Source: Hyphomicrobium_A sp963726795
Lineage (GTDB): Bacteria > Pseudomonadota > Alphaproteobacteria > Rhizobiales > Hyphomicrobiaceae
Direction: 5' to 3'
Assembly: GCA_963726795.1 (NCBI GenBank)
Contig: CAVSDD010000003.1
Coordinates: forward strand, 310,001 to 374,000
Length of the DNA: 64,000 nucleotides
Made by a program: the position numbers and the translations under genes. The notes under the pieces are model-generated. The model ran no database searches. It was not told the DNA's origin and saw nothing but the letters and a program-made list of their open reading frames with translations. Below, piece after piece: positions 8,913 through 16,425 of the stretch. Positions within the stretch are counted from its first letter, which is position 1, and the number at the start of each line of letters is the position of its first letter.

Positions 8913-9788
8913 CTAGGCGCTGGCGGCGATCGCGCTTGGCTCGCTCGTTTCCTGGCTCATTGCAGCATCGAGCCGCGCCAGGATCTCCTTCGTCAGCACC
9001 TTGATCGATGACCCGGCAGCGCCGGGATACTTGGCCAGATAGCTGCGCGTCGTCGTCTGGAAGTTCGCGGCATCCTGCAGGGCCGACATGCGCGGCACCG
9101 CCTGCGAAAAGCACTTATTGTCCGGGTTGCTCTCGAGCCAGCGGTGATATTCCTCATCCGAGCTCGAGGTGGAATCCTTCATGTTGATGACGACGCCAAG
9201 GTTCTCGGCAAAGCCCATCTCGGGATTGAGCGCCTTGAAGCGGCGGAAGACTTCCAGGCCGCACACCGACACGTAGTCGGCCTTGGTGGGCGAAACGTGG
9301 AAATCAGCCTCGCGCAGCCAGCTCTCGGTGAGCACTGAGAGCCCCGGCGGGCAGTCGATGAGCACCACGTCGAACACCTTGCGCACGCCCGCGAGCAGCT
9401 CGGCGATTACGGTGCGCAGGCGGGCGTGCAGGCTCTCCTTGGAAACCTCGCGCTCCAACAACGTAAGTTGCATATCGCTCGGCAGCAGGAACACGGTGCG
9501 TGAATCATCGATGTCGGAAACGTTGCGCACGATGAACTTCGGCCATTCGGCCGTCTGTCCCTTGAGCACGGTCGCATGCAGGTAATCGACGATCGTCGCG
9601 CCTTCGCTCTGCAGCTTGTAGAGGTTGGACACCGTCATCAGCATGCTGGACACGCTCGCTTGCGCGTCCGAATCGATCACGAGGACGTTCTTGCCGTGGT
9701 GCGTCGATAATGTCTCCGCAAGGGCGAGAACGAGCGTCGACTTGCCGACACCGCCCTTGGTGTTCATTACCGCGATCGAATTACGCAT
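8913..9788 (-). CDS. Orphan ParA/Soj-type ATPase
   Basis: A 291-residue P-loop ATPase of the ParA family. It has a deviant Walker A near the N-terminus (NTKGGVGKST), the switch-region DSDAQAS, and Walker B (FDVVLIDCPPGLS). By family knowledge these proteins dimerise on ATP and position DNA or protein cargo. There is no parB-like gene, rep gene or partition site beside it, so a chromosomal-partition or plasmid role is not supported. A role in positioning another cargo is open. The ATG at 9788 has only a weak upstream purine stretch. A 235-base spacer separates it from the divergent lemA gene. Confidence 0.85.
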   Translation of the reverse strand: MRNSIAVMNTKGGVGKSTLVLALAETLSTHHGKNVLVIDSDAQASVSSMLMTVSNLYKLQSEGATIVDYLHATVLKGQTAEWPKFIVRNVSDIDDSRTVFLLPSDMQLTLLEREVSKESLHARLRTVIAELLAGVRKVFDVVLIDCPPGLSVLTESWLREADFHVSPTKADYVSVCGLEVFRRFKALNPEMGFAENLGVVINMKDSTSSSDEEYHRWLESNPDNKCFSQAVPRMSALQDAANFQTTTRSYLAKYPGAAGSSIKVLTKEILARLDAAMSQETSEPSAIAASA

Positions 9789-10023
9789 GGTCCCAGGACG
9801 TCCCCCGTTTGCCGCTTGCGAGGTCGATGCTCGCCGAAATGCTCAATGGCGCGGGAATATGGCAGCCATGGGAACAACCCGCAATTGCGGCCGATGCCTT
9901 ATGCGTGCGAAATCCGATGTAACGACAAAGGCAAGGCAAAATAGAGACTTGCGCGATCGCCTTGCGCAAAGGGGCGTCTCCCCATAGGAGAATGCCCGAC
10001 CGGTTTGCTCGGAGGCCAAGTCC

Positions 10024-10653
10024 ATGTCTCATGCGTCGATGCTTCGCTTTGCTCCAGGTCTGCGAGTGCTCGCAATCGCTGCCTTGTGCGCCACTCTCGC
10101 GGGTTGCGGTGTCAACACCATTCCCACCTATGAGCAGAACGCAAAGGCGGCCTGGTCGGAGGTGCTGAACCAGTACAAGCGCCGCGCCGACCTCATTCCC
10201 AATCTCGTCGAGACGGTCAAAGGCTTCGCCGATCAGGAGCGCACCGTGTTGACCGATGTCGTCAATGCGCGTGCCAAGGCCACGCAGGTGCAGGCCCAGA
10301 TACCGGCCGACATCCTGACGAACCCGGAAGCGATGCAGAAGTTCCAGGAGGCGCAGGGCCAGCTCGGCGGCGCGCTTGGACGCCTGCTTGCAGTGGTGGA
10401 GCGTTATCCCGACATCAAATCGGGACAGAATTTCGCGGTGCTGCAAAGCCAGATCGAGGGCACCGAGAATCGCATCGCTGTCGCGCGTCGCGACTATATA
10501 AGTTCGGTGCGTGCCTATAACACCGAGATCACGACCTTCCCGGGCCGACTCTGGAAATCGGTGCTGTATCCCTCTGCCAAGGAGATGGCGTCGTTCGACA
10601 TCCCCGCCGAAGAGATGAAGACGCCGAAGGTGGATTTCGGCACGCATAAATAA
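10024..10653 (+). CDS. lemA: LemA-family lipoprotein
   Basis: A 209-residue LemA-family protein with a lipoprotein signal peptide: hydrophobic LAIAALCATLAGCG contains lipobox LAGC, predicting lipid anchoring at that cysteine. The body has the family motifs WSEVLNQYKRRADLIPNLVETVKG and VVERYPDIKSGQNF, and is largely helical. The ATG at 10024 follows GGAGG eight bases upstream. The gene is followed within 24 bases by a TPM-domain gene and then by another. LemA-TPM pairing is a very common conserved arrangement whose molecular role is not settled; envelope maintenance is the usual suggestion. Confidence 0.93.
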   Translation: MSHASMLRFAPGLRVLAIAALCATLAGCGVNTIPTYEQNAKAAWSEVLNQYKRRADLIPNLVETVKGFADQERTVLTDVVNARAKATQVQAQIPADILTNPEAMQKFQEAQGQLGGALGRLLAVVERYPDIKSGQNFAVLQSQIEGTENRIAVARRDYISSVRAYNTEITTFPGRLWKSVLYPSAKEMASFDIPAEEMKTPKVDFGTHK

Positions 10654-10677
10654 CGACGCGCGGGAAGGGAAGCGCAC

Positions 10678-11499
10678 ATGCCGTGCAAGGTGTGGCCCGC
10701 GCCGTCCCGGACGAGCGGGCTTGCCCGCTTCGTCATCGCGATGTTGTTCATTGCGGTGCTCGCGCACAGCGGCTCGGCAATCGCCGAGCCGGCATATCCC
10801 CAGCTCACCGGGCGCATCACCGATGAAGCCGGCCTGCTGAGCGCGGCCGACCGCAACGAGATCGACGCGCAGCTGGCCGAGCTCGAAAAGACCTCAACCG
10901 ACCAGATCGCCGTGGTCACCCTGAAGTCGCTGCAGGGCTACGCGATCGACGACTTCGGCTATCAGCTGGGACGTCACTGGGGGATCGGCCAGAAGGACAA
11001 GAACAACGGTCTGCTGCTCATCGTGGCGCCGGCCGAGCACAAGGTCAGGATCGAGGTCGGCCGCGGGCTCGAGCCGTTCATGACCGACGCCATGTCGAAG
11101 ATCATCATCGACAACGCGATTCTGCCCCAGTTCCGGCGCGGCAACTTCCCCGACGGCATCAAGGCCGGCGTACGTGACATCAAGGACGTGCTGCTCGGCG
11201 ACGCGGAGGCGGTGAAAGAACGCGCGCGAGTCACCCAGGGCGCCAACGGCATGGACACCATGCAGGTCATCCTGCTGATGTTCTGGATCGGCATCGTGAT
11301 CTACATCCTCTGGAGCGTTTATCGCTCCTCGCTCAACGGGAGTTCGAAGTGGCCTGCGGCGCGGCGGCTCGTCGATACTCCCCGGAGGCTCAACTGGCAG
11401 CTGGAGCGGCGGCGGATGGTCGAGCGGCGACAGCGGTGGCGGCGGAGGAGGTTGGTCGGGCGGAGGCGGGGACTTCGGCGGCGGCGGATCCTCGGGTAG
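10678..11499 (+). CDS. TPM-domain (DUF477/YgcG-like) protein with frameshifted Gly-rich tail
   Basis: A signal peptide (FVIAMLFIAVLAHSGSAIA), then a TPM domain from about residue 40 to 190 (LTGRITDEAGLLS, TSTDQIAVVTL, YAIDDFGYQLGRHWGIGQ, KVRIEVGRGLE), then a transmembrane helix (VILLMFWIGIVIYILW). The tail read in this frame is unusually Arg-rich and stops at 11499. In the +1 frame the same bases encode the normal family ending, repeats of GGG, SGGGW and FGGGGSSGSW, stopping at 11506. A single-base insertion between roughly 11320 and 11370 explains this. It may be a sequence error or a real mutation. The gene lies in the lemA cluster. Confidence 0.85.
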   Translation: MPCKVWPAPSRTSGLARFVIAMLFIAVLAHSGSAIAEPAYPQLTGRITDEAGLLSAADRNEIDAQLAELEKTSTDQIAVVTLKSLQGYAIDDFGYQLGRHWGIGQKDKNNGLLLIVAPAEHKVRIEVGRGLEPFMTDAMSKIIIDNAILPQFRRGNFPDGIKAGVRDIKDVLLGDAEAVKERARVTQGANGMDTMQVILLMFWIGIVIYILWSVYRSSLNGSSKWPAARRLVDTPRRLNWQLERRRMVERRQRWRRRRLVGRRRGLRRRRILG

Positions 11500-11578
11500 C
11501 TGGTGAGGCGGCAGCTGTGCGCAGGACGGCACTTGAGTTGGGACAGCGGCGGCGTGGATCGTCCGGGAGAATGAGTGA

Positions 11579-12196
11579 ATGACCCTTTTCTCGAGCGATG
11601 AGGAACGTCGCGTCTCCGACGCGATCACGCAGGCCGAGCGCACGACGTCGGGCGAGATCGTCGTCGTCGTAGCTGCCCGCAGCGATACCTACTTCTATGT
11701 GCCCCCGCTCGTTGCCGCGCTCATCAGCCTGCTGGTGCCCTGGGTGCTCATCTACTTCTCGTTCTTCGATCTGCAATCGATCTATCTGGCACAGCTCGGC
11801 ACATTTCTGGTGCTGACGGCGCTGTTGCTGCCGCTGCCGGTGCGCACCGCGCTCGTGCCCAAGCGCATCAAGGCCCTGCATGCCCACCAGCGCGCGGTGG
11901 AACAGTTCCTCGTCCAGAACCTGCACACCACCTCCGATCGCACCGGCGTCTTGCTCTTCGTTTCGGTGGCCGAGCGCTACGTTGAGATCCTGGCCGACAC
12001 CGCGATCGATGCCAAGGTCGCGCCTGGCACCTGGAAGTCGATCGTCAACCAGCTGACGGCTGCGATCGCGGCGGGCAAGCCGACCGAAGGCCTCGTCACC
12101 GCGATCCGAGAGATGGGCGCGCACCTGGAGCGCCATTTCCCCCCGACGACGCGCCATTCCAACGAGCTGCCCGATCACCTGATCGTGCTGCCGTAA
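11579..12196 (+). CDS. Membrane TPM-domain protein
   Basis: A 205-residue cytoplasm-facing relative of the preceding TPM gene. It has no signal peptide and begins LFSSDEERRVSDAITQAE, then TSGEIVVVVAARSD. Two hydrophobic segments are inserted in the domain (PPLVAALISLLVPWVLIYF, LGTFLVLTALLLPLPV). After them come HQRAVEQFL, TGVLLFVSVAERYVEILAD and PGTWKSIVNQLT, which complete the TPM fold. This two-TPM arrangement (one secreted, one with inserted helices) after lemA is typical of alphaproteobacteria. The function is unknown beyond association with LemA. The ATG at 11579 has GGGAG about ten bases upstream. Confidence 0.87.
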   Translation: MTLFSSDEERRVSDAITQAERTTSGEIVVVVAARSDTYFYVPPLVAALISLLVPWVLIYFSFFDLQSIYLAQLGTFLVLTALLLPLPVRTALVPKRIKALHAHQRAVEQFLVQNLHTTSDRTGVLLFVSVAERYVEILADTAIDAKVAPGTWKSIVNQLTAAIAAGKPTEGLVTAIREMGAHLERHFPPTTRHSNELPDHLIVLP

Positions 12197-12272
12197 TCCC
12201 GGTGCGGGCCGGATTCGGCGCGCCGGGTTTTCCCATGCTATGTCGGGGCGGGGTACAGTTCAGGGGATTGCT

Positions 12273-13682
12273 GTGAGTATCGAGACCGCCGCTGCCATGT
12301 CCGCGCCAAGTGCAACGGACGCGGGAACAAGAGCGCCGTTGCGGGCGCGCGTTTCCTGGATGCTGTTCGACTGGGCGGTGCAGCCGTTTTACACGCTGGT
12401 TCTCACGTTCCTGTTCGCGCCCTACTTCGCGACCAGCGTCGTCGGCGATGCGGCGCGCGGGCAAACGCTCTGGGGCTACGGCGCCGCCGTCGCCGGCATC
12501 CTCGTTGCGATCGGCAGCCCGTTTCTCGGCGCCTTTGCGGACGGACGCGGACGGCGCAAGCCCTGGGTTGCTGTCCTTGCGGTGATCCTGGCGGTGGCGA
12601 TGTCATCGTTGTGGATCGCGACACCCTTGGCGCCATTCTCGACCATCTGCCTCGTGCTGGTCGCTTTCGTTTGCGCGACCGCGTGCGCCGAATTCGCCGC
12701 GGTCTTTACGAATGCGATCATGCCCGGCCTCGTGCCGCGCAATGAGCTTGGCCGTTTGTCCGGCGCCGGCTGGGCCTGCGGCTATTTCGGCGGGCTCGTC
12801 AGCCTGGCGCTGATCGCCGGGCTGATCGTTCCTGATCCGGCAACCGGCAAGACGCTGCTCGGGCTCGATCCGCTTATCGCACTCAACGCCGCGACGCGCG
12901 AAGGCGATCGGCTTGTTGGGCCTTTCTCCGCCGTCTGGTTTCTCATCTTCATGATCCCGTTCTTCCTGTTCGTGCCCGACATCCGCCAGACGCGCCCGCA
13001 CGACGGTCGCCCCGCGACGGCCGAGCTTTGGGATACGGTGCGGTCGCTGCCGCAGAACCCCAACATTCTGACGTTCCTGATCGCGCGCATGATCTTCACC
13101 GACGGCCTGACCGCGATCTTTACCTTCGGCGGCATCTACGGCGCGGCGGTGTTTGGCTGGGGCGCGATGGCGCTCGGCATCTTCGGGATCGTGCTGACGT
13201 TGATCGGCGCGATCGGAGCCCTTATCGGCGGCGCGCTCGATGACCGTTTCAGCGCCAAGGCCGTGATCATTACCGCGCTGTTCGGCCTGCTGATCGGCGC
13301 CTTCGGAATCCTGTCGGTTGATCAGACCCACATTTTCTACGTGGTCGAGGTTGCGCCCAAGGTGCCGGGCTCGGCGCCGTTCTCCTCGATCGGCGAGATG
13401 GTGTTCCTCGCCTTCGCGATCATCGTCGGCGTCGTCTCGGCACCCGCGCAGGCTTCGAGCCGGTCGCTGCTCGCTCGGCTGGCGCCGCCTGATAAGATCA
13501 CGCAGTTCTTTGGGCTGTTTGCCTTTTCCGGCAAGGTGACGGCGTTCTTCGCGCCGTTCGTCGTCGCCACCGTCACCGCGGCGACGGGAAACCAGCGGCT
13601 TGGGATGTCGATGATTTCCCTGTTCCTGCTGACCGGCATGGCGATGATGTTCGCCGTGCGCGAGCCAACCCGCTCCCCATAG
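12273..13682 (+). CDS. MFS transporter, UMF1/Atg22-like family
   Basis: A 469-residue polytopic protein with about twelve hydrophobic helices. The start of the transport domain, WMLFDWAVQPFYTLVLTFLFAPYF, is characteristic of the UMF1 (Atg22-like) branch of the major facilitator superfamily. The conserved loop FADGRGRRKPWV between helices 2 and 3 is present. The yeast relative exports amino acids from the vacuole; bacterial substrates are unknown. The GTG at 12273 is preferred because AGGGG lies six bases upstream; an ATG at 12297 is possible. It follows the LemA/TPM cluster by 76 bases and may be separately transcribed. Confidence 0.85.
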   Translation: MSIETAAAMSAPSATDAGTRAPLRARVSWMLFDWAVQPFYTLVLTFLFAPYFATSVVGDAARGQTLWGYGAAVAGILVAIGSPFLGAFADGRGRRKPWVAVLAVILAVAMSSLWIATPLAPFSTICLVLVAFVCATACAEFAAVFTNAIMPGLVPRNELGRLSGAGWACGYFGGLVSLALIAGLIVPDPATGKTLLGLDPLIALNAATREGDRLVGPFSAVWFLIFMIPFFLFVPDIRQTRPHDGRPATAELWDTVRSLPQNPNILTFLIARMIFTDGLTAIFTFGGIYGAAVFGWGAMALGIFGIVLTLIGAIGALIGGALDDRFSAKAVIITALFGLLIGAFGILSVDQTHIFYVVEVAPKVPGSAPFSSIGEMVFLAFAIIVGVVSAPAQASSRSLLARLAPPDKITQFFGLFAFSGKVTAFFAPFVVATVTAATGNQRLGMSMISLFLLTGMAMMFAVREPTRSP

Positions 13683-13742
13683 CGCCCCAGGCAGCAAGGC
13701 CTTCGACATCCGGCGCATTGCAGCGCATGGCAGACAAAACTT

Positions 13743-13774
13743 CGGCTAGGCGACACTTGCATGTCACCTAGCCG
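13743..13774. terminator. Strong hairpin between convergent genes
   Basis: CGGCTAGG (13743-13750) pairs with CCTAGCCG (13767-13774). An inner GACA/TGTC stem continues it past one mismatch, and the loop is six bases. It lies 61 bases after the MFS stop and 57 bases after the stop of the convergent Pro/Ala-rich gene. Read on the minus strand the stem is followed by a short T-rich run, so it best fits a terminator for the minus-strand gene and may serve both. Confidence 0.6.
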
Positions 13775-13830
13775 ATTGCGTTTGAGACCGCTCTCGAAGG
13801 AGGCGGATGCCTCCATCGAGAACTGCAGTG

Positions 13831-14157
13831 TTACGGGCCTGCCGGCTCGCCCTCGGACTTGGGCTCGGCGGGCGGGGCCGCAGGCGCAGCTGGCGCAGGC
13901 TCGGCCGCGGGAGGCGGCGCGACCGCAGCGGGAGGCTCAGCTGCTGGAGGCGGTGCAACGGCGGCCGGAGGCTCGGCTGCCGGAGGCGGCGCGGGCGGCG
14001 GCTCGGCCGCAGGCGGAGGCGCCGGCGGCGTCTCCGGAGCAGCTGCCGGGGCGACGGCCGGGGCCGGCGTCGGCAGCGGCGTGTACATGTAATAGATCCC
14101 GCAGACGATCGCTGCGAGGATGATGACGAAGATGATGGACCTGACAACGGTATTCAC
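13831..14157 (-). CDS. Membrane-anchored Pro/Ala-rich repeat protein
   Basis: A 108-residue protein. The N-terminal 23 residues form one transmembrane anchor (SIIFVIILAAIVCGIYYMY). The rest is nearly all Pro, Ala and Glu, with tandem units of the type PPAAEPPAAVAP repeated several times, ending EPKSEGEPAGP. A low-complexity, extended tail projecting into the periplasm is the natural reading; no function is known. The GTG at 14157 has GGGGGAG eight bases upstream. The opposite strand is also open (Gly/Ala-rich), but it lacks a start context and a hydrophobic anchor. Confidence 0.65.
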   Translation of the reverse strand: MNTVVRSIIFVIILAAIVCGIYYMYTPLPTPAPAVAPAAAPETPPAPPPAAEPPPAPPPAAEPPAAVAPPPAAEPPAAVAPPPAAEPAPAAPAAPPAEPKSEGEPAGP

Positions 14158-14251
14158 GTCTGAACTCCCCCAGTCGCTAAATCGGGTCGTTGAATTCCGC
14201 CTATTACCTTAAGGCGTTTGCGGCCGAAGGACAATCGAACGTGCATTTGAA

Positions 14252-14274
14252 GCCTGAAGGACGGGCATTCAGGC
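14252..14274 (-). terminator. Hairpin downstream of the purH-GNAT unit
   Basis: GCCTGAA (14252-14258) pairs with TTCAGGC (14268-14274) over a nine-base loop, 47 bases after the GNAT stop in the direction of transcription. The stem is clear but is followed by few T residues. Confidence 0.35.
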
Positions 14275-14278
14275 CGAG

Positions 14279-14340
14279 CCGAGCGACCGCGAGGTTACAG
14301 AAAAACGCCCGAAAATCCGGCTATTGGCGCGGTCGCTCGG
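14279..14340 (-). repeat. 14-bp inverted repeat spanning the GNAT stop codon
   Basis: CCGAGCGACCGCG (14279-14291) is perfectly complementary to CGCGGTCGCTCGG (14328-14340), with one more G-C pair outside. The 36-base spacer, read on the minus strand, contains a small CCG/CGG stem followed by five T residues. One arm lies inside the last codons of the GNAT gene. The structure could act as a terminator or mRNA 3'-end stabiliser for the purH unit. Confidence 0.5.
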
Positions 14341-14842
14341 CCACCATGAACCAGGAAGGCCCCGCGTGCGGGTCGTTCCAGATGCGCTTCCAGCGAAACC
14401 CCGCCCGCTCATAGGCCCGGACCGCGCGCTCATTGCGGATCGAGGGGAAAACACAAACGGCCAGCGCGAGAGTCGAGGCAAAAACCTCATCCCTGAGCTG
14501 CGCCAATGCCGCCTGTCCGACACCCTTCCCCCGGTGGTCCTCCGACGCGATGAAGAGGTCGAGATCCCAGGTCCCGGGCAGCAGGTCGTCGGGAAGCGTG
14601 TCTCCCCAAAGGGTGGCGTCAACGGCGTGCGCATAGCCGACCGGTTCGCCGCCGACGAGGATGATGCGGCACAACGCATGGTCGGAGCTGAGCGCCACGT
14701 TGACCTCGGCCTCCGTCGCCGAGAGCGGTCCCCACCACTCCTGAATGTCGGGCCGCTCCAGCCAGCCGCGGATCAGATCCCAGTCGGCGCGGACGGCGGG
14801 GCGCAAGCCGACGCGGCTTTCGTCCCCTTTGGCCTCATCCAT
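14321..14842 (-). CDS. GNAT acetyltransferase, AAC(6')/IucB-like
   Basis: About 173 residues. Features of the GNAT family branch that holds aminoglycoside 6'-acetyltransferases and IucB are seen: LRPAVRADWDLIRGWLERPD, then EWWGP, the glycine-rich acetyl-CoA loop EDHRGKGVGQAAL, and NERAVRAYERAGF. The C-terminal segment HAGPSWFMV is typical. The real substrate cannot be read from sequence, and an antibiotic-resistance role should not be assumed. The ATG at 14842 lies two bases after the purH stop; a TTG at 14848 would overlap purH by four bases. It is likely co-transcribed with purH. Confidence 0.82.
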   Translation of the reverse strand: MDEAKGDESRVGLRPAVRADWDLIRGWLERPDIQEWWGPLSATEAEVNVALSSDHALCRIILVGGEPVGYAHAVDATLWGDTLPDDLLPGTWDLDLFIASEDHRGKGVGQAALAQLRDEVFASTLALAVCVFPSIRNERAVRAYERAGFRWKRIWNDPHAGPSWFMVAERPRQ

Positions 14843-14844
14843 GC

Positions 14845-16425
14845 TCAATGCCGAAAGTGACGCATGCCGGTGAAAACCATGGCGAGGCCTTTCTCGTTCG
14901 CCGCCGCGATGACTTCGTCGTCGCGCATCGAGCCGCCGGGCTGGATGACGGCCGTAGCCCCCGCCTCGGCGGCGGCGATGAGACCGTCCGGAAACGGGAA
15001 GAACGCATCCGACGCGACGACGGATCCCTTGGTGAGTGGCGTGCGCTCGCCGATGGCTGCCGCGGCGTCGGCGGCTTTCAGCGCCGCGATGCGCGTAGCA
15101 TCGACGCGGCTCATCTGGCCGGCGCCGATTCCGACCGTTGCGCCACCCTTCGCGTAGACGATGGCGTTGGACTTCACATGCTTTGCGACGATGAAAGCGA
15201 ACTTGAGATCGGCCAGCTCGTGCGCGGTCGGCGCGCGCTTGGTGACCAACTTGAGATCGGAAGCGGCGAGCACGCCGTTGTCGCGCGACTGCACAAGGAA
15301 TCCGCCGGCGAGCGAGCGCACGAGCAGTCCATCAGCGCTCGGATCGGGCAATCCTCCCGTGGTCAAAAGGCGCAAGTTCTTCTTTGCTGCAAAGATCGCC
15401 TTGGCCTCGGCCGTGGCGTCAGGCGCGATCACCACTTCCGTGAATATTTTCGCGATCTCCTCAGCCGCGGCTTTATCGAGCGGCCGGCTCAACGCGACGA
15501 TGCCGCCGTACGCGCTCACCGGATCGCAACGCAGCGCAGCGAGATAGGCCTCCTTCAGCGAGCCCGCGACGGCGGCACCGCACGGGTTGGCGTGCTTGAT
15601 GATGGCGACCGCAGGCTGCTCGGCGCCGAGCTCCGCCACCAGCTCGAAAGCGGCATCGGTGTCGTTGAGATTGTTGTAGGAGAGCTCCTTGCCCTGGTGC
15701 TGGACTGCCGTCGCGACACCGAAGCGCGCGGGTGCCTGCGCGTAGAAAGCGGCAGACTGATGCGGGTTCTCGCCGTAACGCAATGCGTGGGTGCGCTTGC
15801 CACCGAATGCTCGCCACTCCGGCGCCGTCTCCTTGAGCTGCGCCTGGAACCAGCCGCTGATCGCCGCGTCATAGGCCGCCGTGCGGGCGTAGGCCTTGGC
15901 GGCGAGGTGCCGGCGCAAATCGGGCGTGGTCGCACCCCCGTTCGCCTGCATCTCGCCCAGCACCGCCGCGTAGTCGTGGGGCTCGACGACAACCGTGACA
16001 CTCGCGTGGTTCTTGGCCGCGGCGCGGATCAGCGCCGGTCCGCCGATGTCGATGTTCTCGATGCACTCGTCGAAGCCGGCGCCCTTGGCGACTGTCTCCT
16101 CGAATGGATAGAGGTTGACCACGAGCAGATCGATCGGGGCGATCGCGTGCTCCTTGGTTTGCGCCGCGTGCTCCTTACTGCCGCGTACGGCGAGCAGGCC
16201 GCCGTGCACCTTGGGATGCAAGGTTTTCACGCGGCCATCGAGAATTTCGGGAAAGCCCGTCAGGTCCGAGACATCCTGCACGGAGAGCTTGTCGGCCCGC
16301 AGCGCGCTCGATGTCCCGCCGGTCGAGACGAGCTCGACGCCCATCCGGGCAAGCTCGCGCGCAAACTCCGCAAGCCCTCTCTTGTCCGACACGGAAAGAA
16401 GGGCACGGCTGATCCGGCTGCTCAT
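14845..16425 (-). CDS. purH: Bifunctional AICAR transformylase/IMP cyclohydrolase
   Basis: A 526-residue enzyme for the last two steps of IMP synthesis: formylation of AICAR with 10-formyl-THF, then cyclisation of FAICAR. The N-terminal MGS-like cyclohydrolase domain is seen (RALLSVSDKRGLAEFARELA, STGGTSSALR, FPEILDGRVKTLHPKVHGGLL). The transformylase domain follows (LRYGENPHQSAAFY, IIKHANPCGAA, DAFFPFPDGL, QPGGSMRDDEVI). Length matches the family (about 520-530). The ATG at 16425 overlaps the heparinase-like stop by four bases, which indicates translational coupling. It lies in the order rsmB-heparinase-purH that is conserved in Hyphomicrobiales. Confidence 0.98.
   Translation of the reverse strand: MSSRISRALLSVSDKRGLAEFARELARMGVELVSTGGTSSALRADKLSVQDVSDLTGFPEILDGRVKTLHPKVHGGLLAVRGSKEHAAQTKEHAIAPIDLLVVNLYPFEETVAKGAGFDECIENIDIGGPALIRAAAKNHASVTVVVEPHDYAAVLGEMQANGGATTPDLRRHLAAKAYARTAAYDAAISGWFQAQLKETAPEWRAFGGKRTHALRYGENPHQSAAFYAQAPARFGVATAVQHQGKELSYNNLNDTDAAFELVAELGAEQPAVAIIKHANPCGAAVAGSLKEAYLAALRCDPVSAYGGIVALSRPLDKAAAEEIAKIFTEVVIAPDATAEAKAIFAAKKNLRLLTTGGLPDPSADGLLVRSLAGGFLVQSRDNGVLAASDLKLVTKRAPTAHELADLKFAFIVAKHVKSNAIVYAKGGATVGIGAGQMSRVDATRIAALKAADAAAAIGERTPLTKGSVVASDAFFPFPDGLIAAAEAGATAVIQPGGSMRDDEVIAAANEKGLAMVFTGMRHFRH

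Noticed and set aside
9949..9969. TTGCGC/GCGCAA inverted repeat upstream of lemA as an operator
   Set aside because: Short GC-rich arms in GC-rich DNA with no known regulator; too weak to call.
13859..14092. Plus-strand Gly/Ala-rich open frame resembling a PE-PGRS-like repeat protein
   Set aside because: It is the antisense of the Pro/Ala-rich gene; the minus strand has a ribosome site, start and membrane anchor, and this frame has none.
14321..14842. Aminoglycoside-resistance gene
   Set aside because: The protein shares only general GNAT/AAC(6')-like motifs and sits in a purH housekeeping operon; resistance cannot be claimed from sequence.
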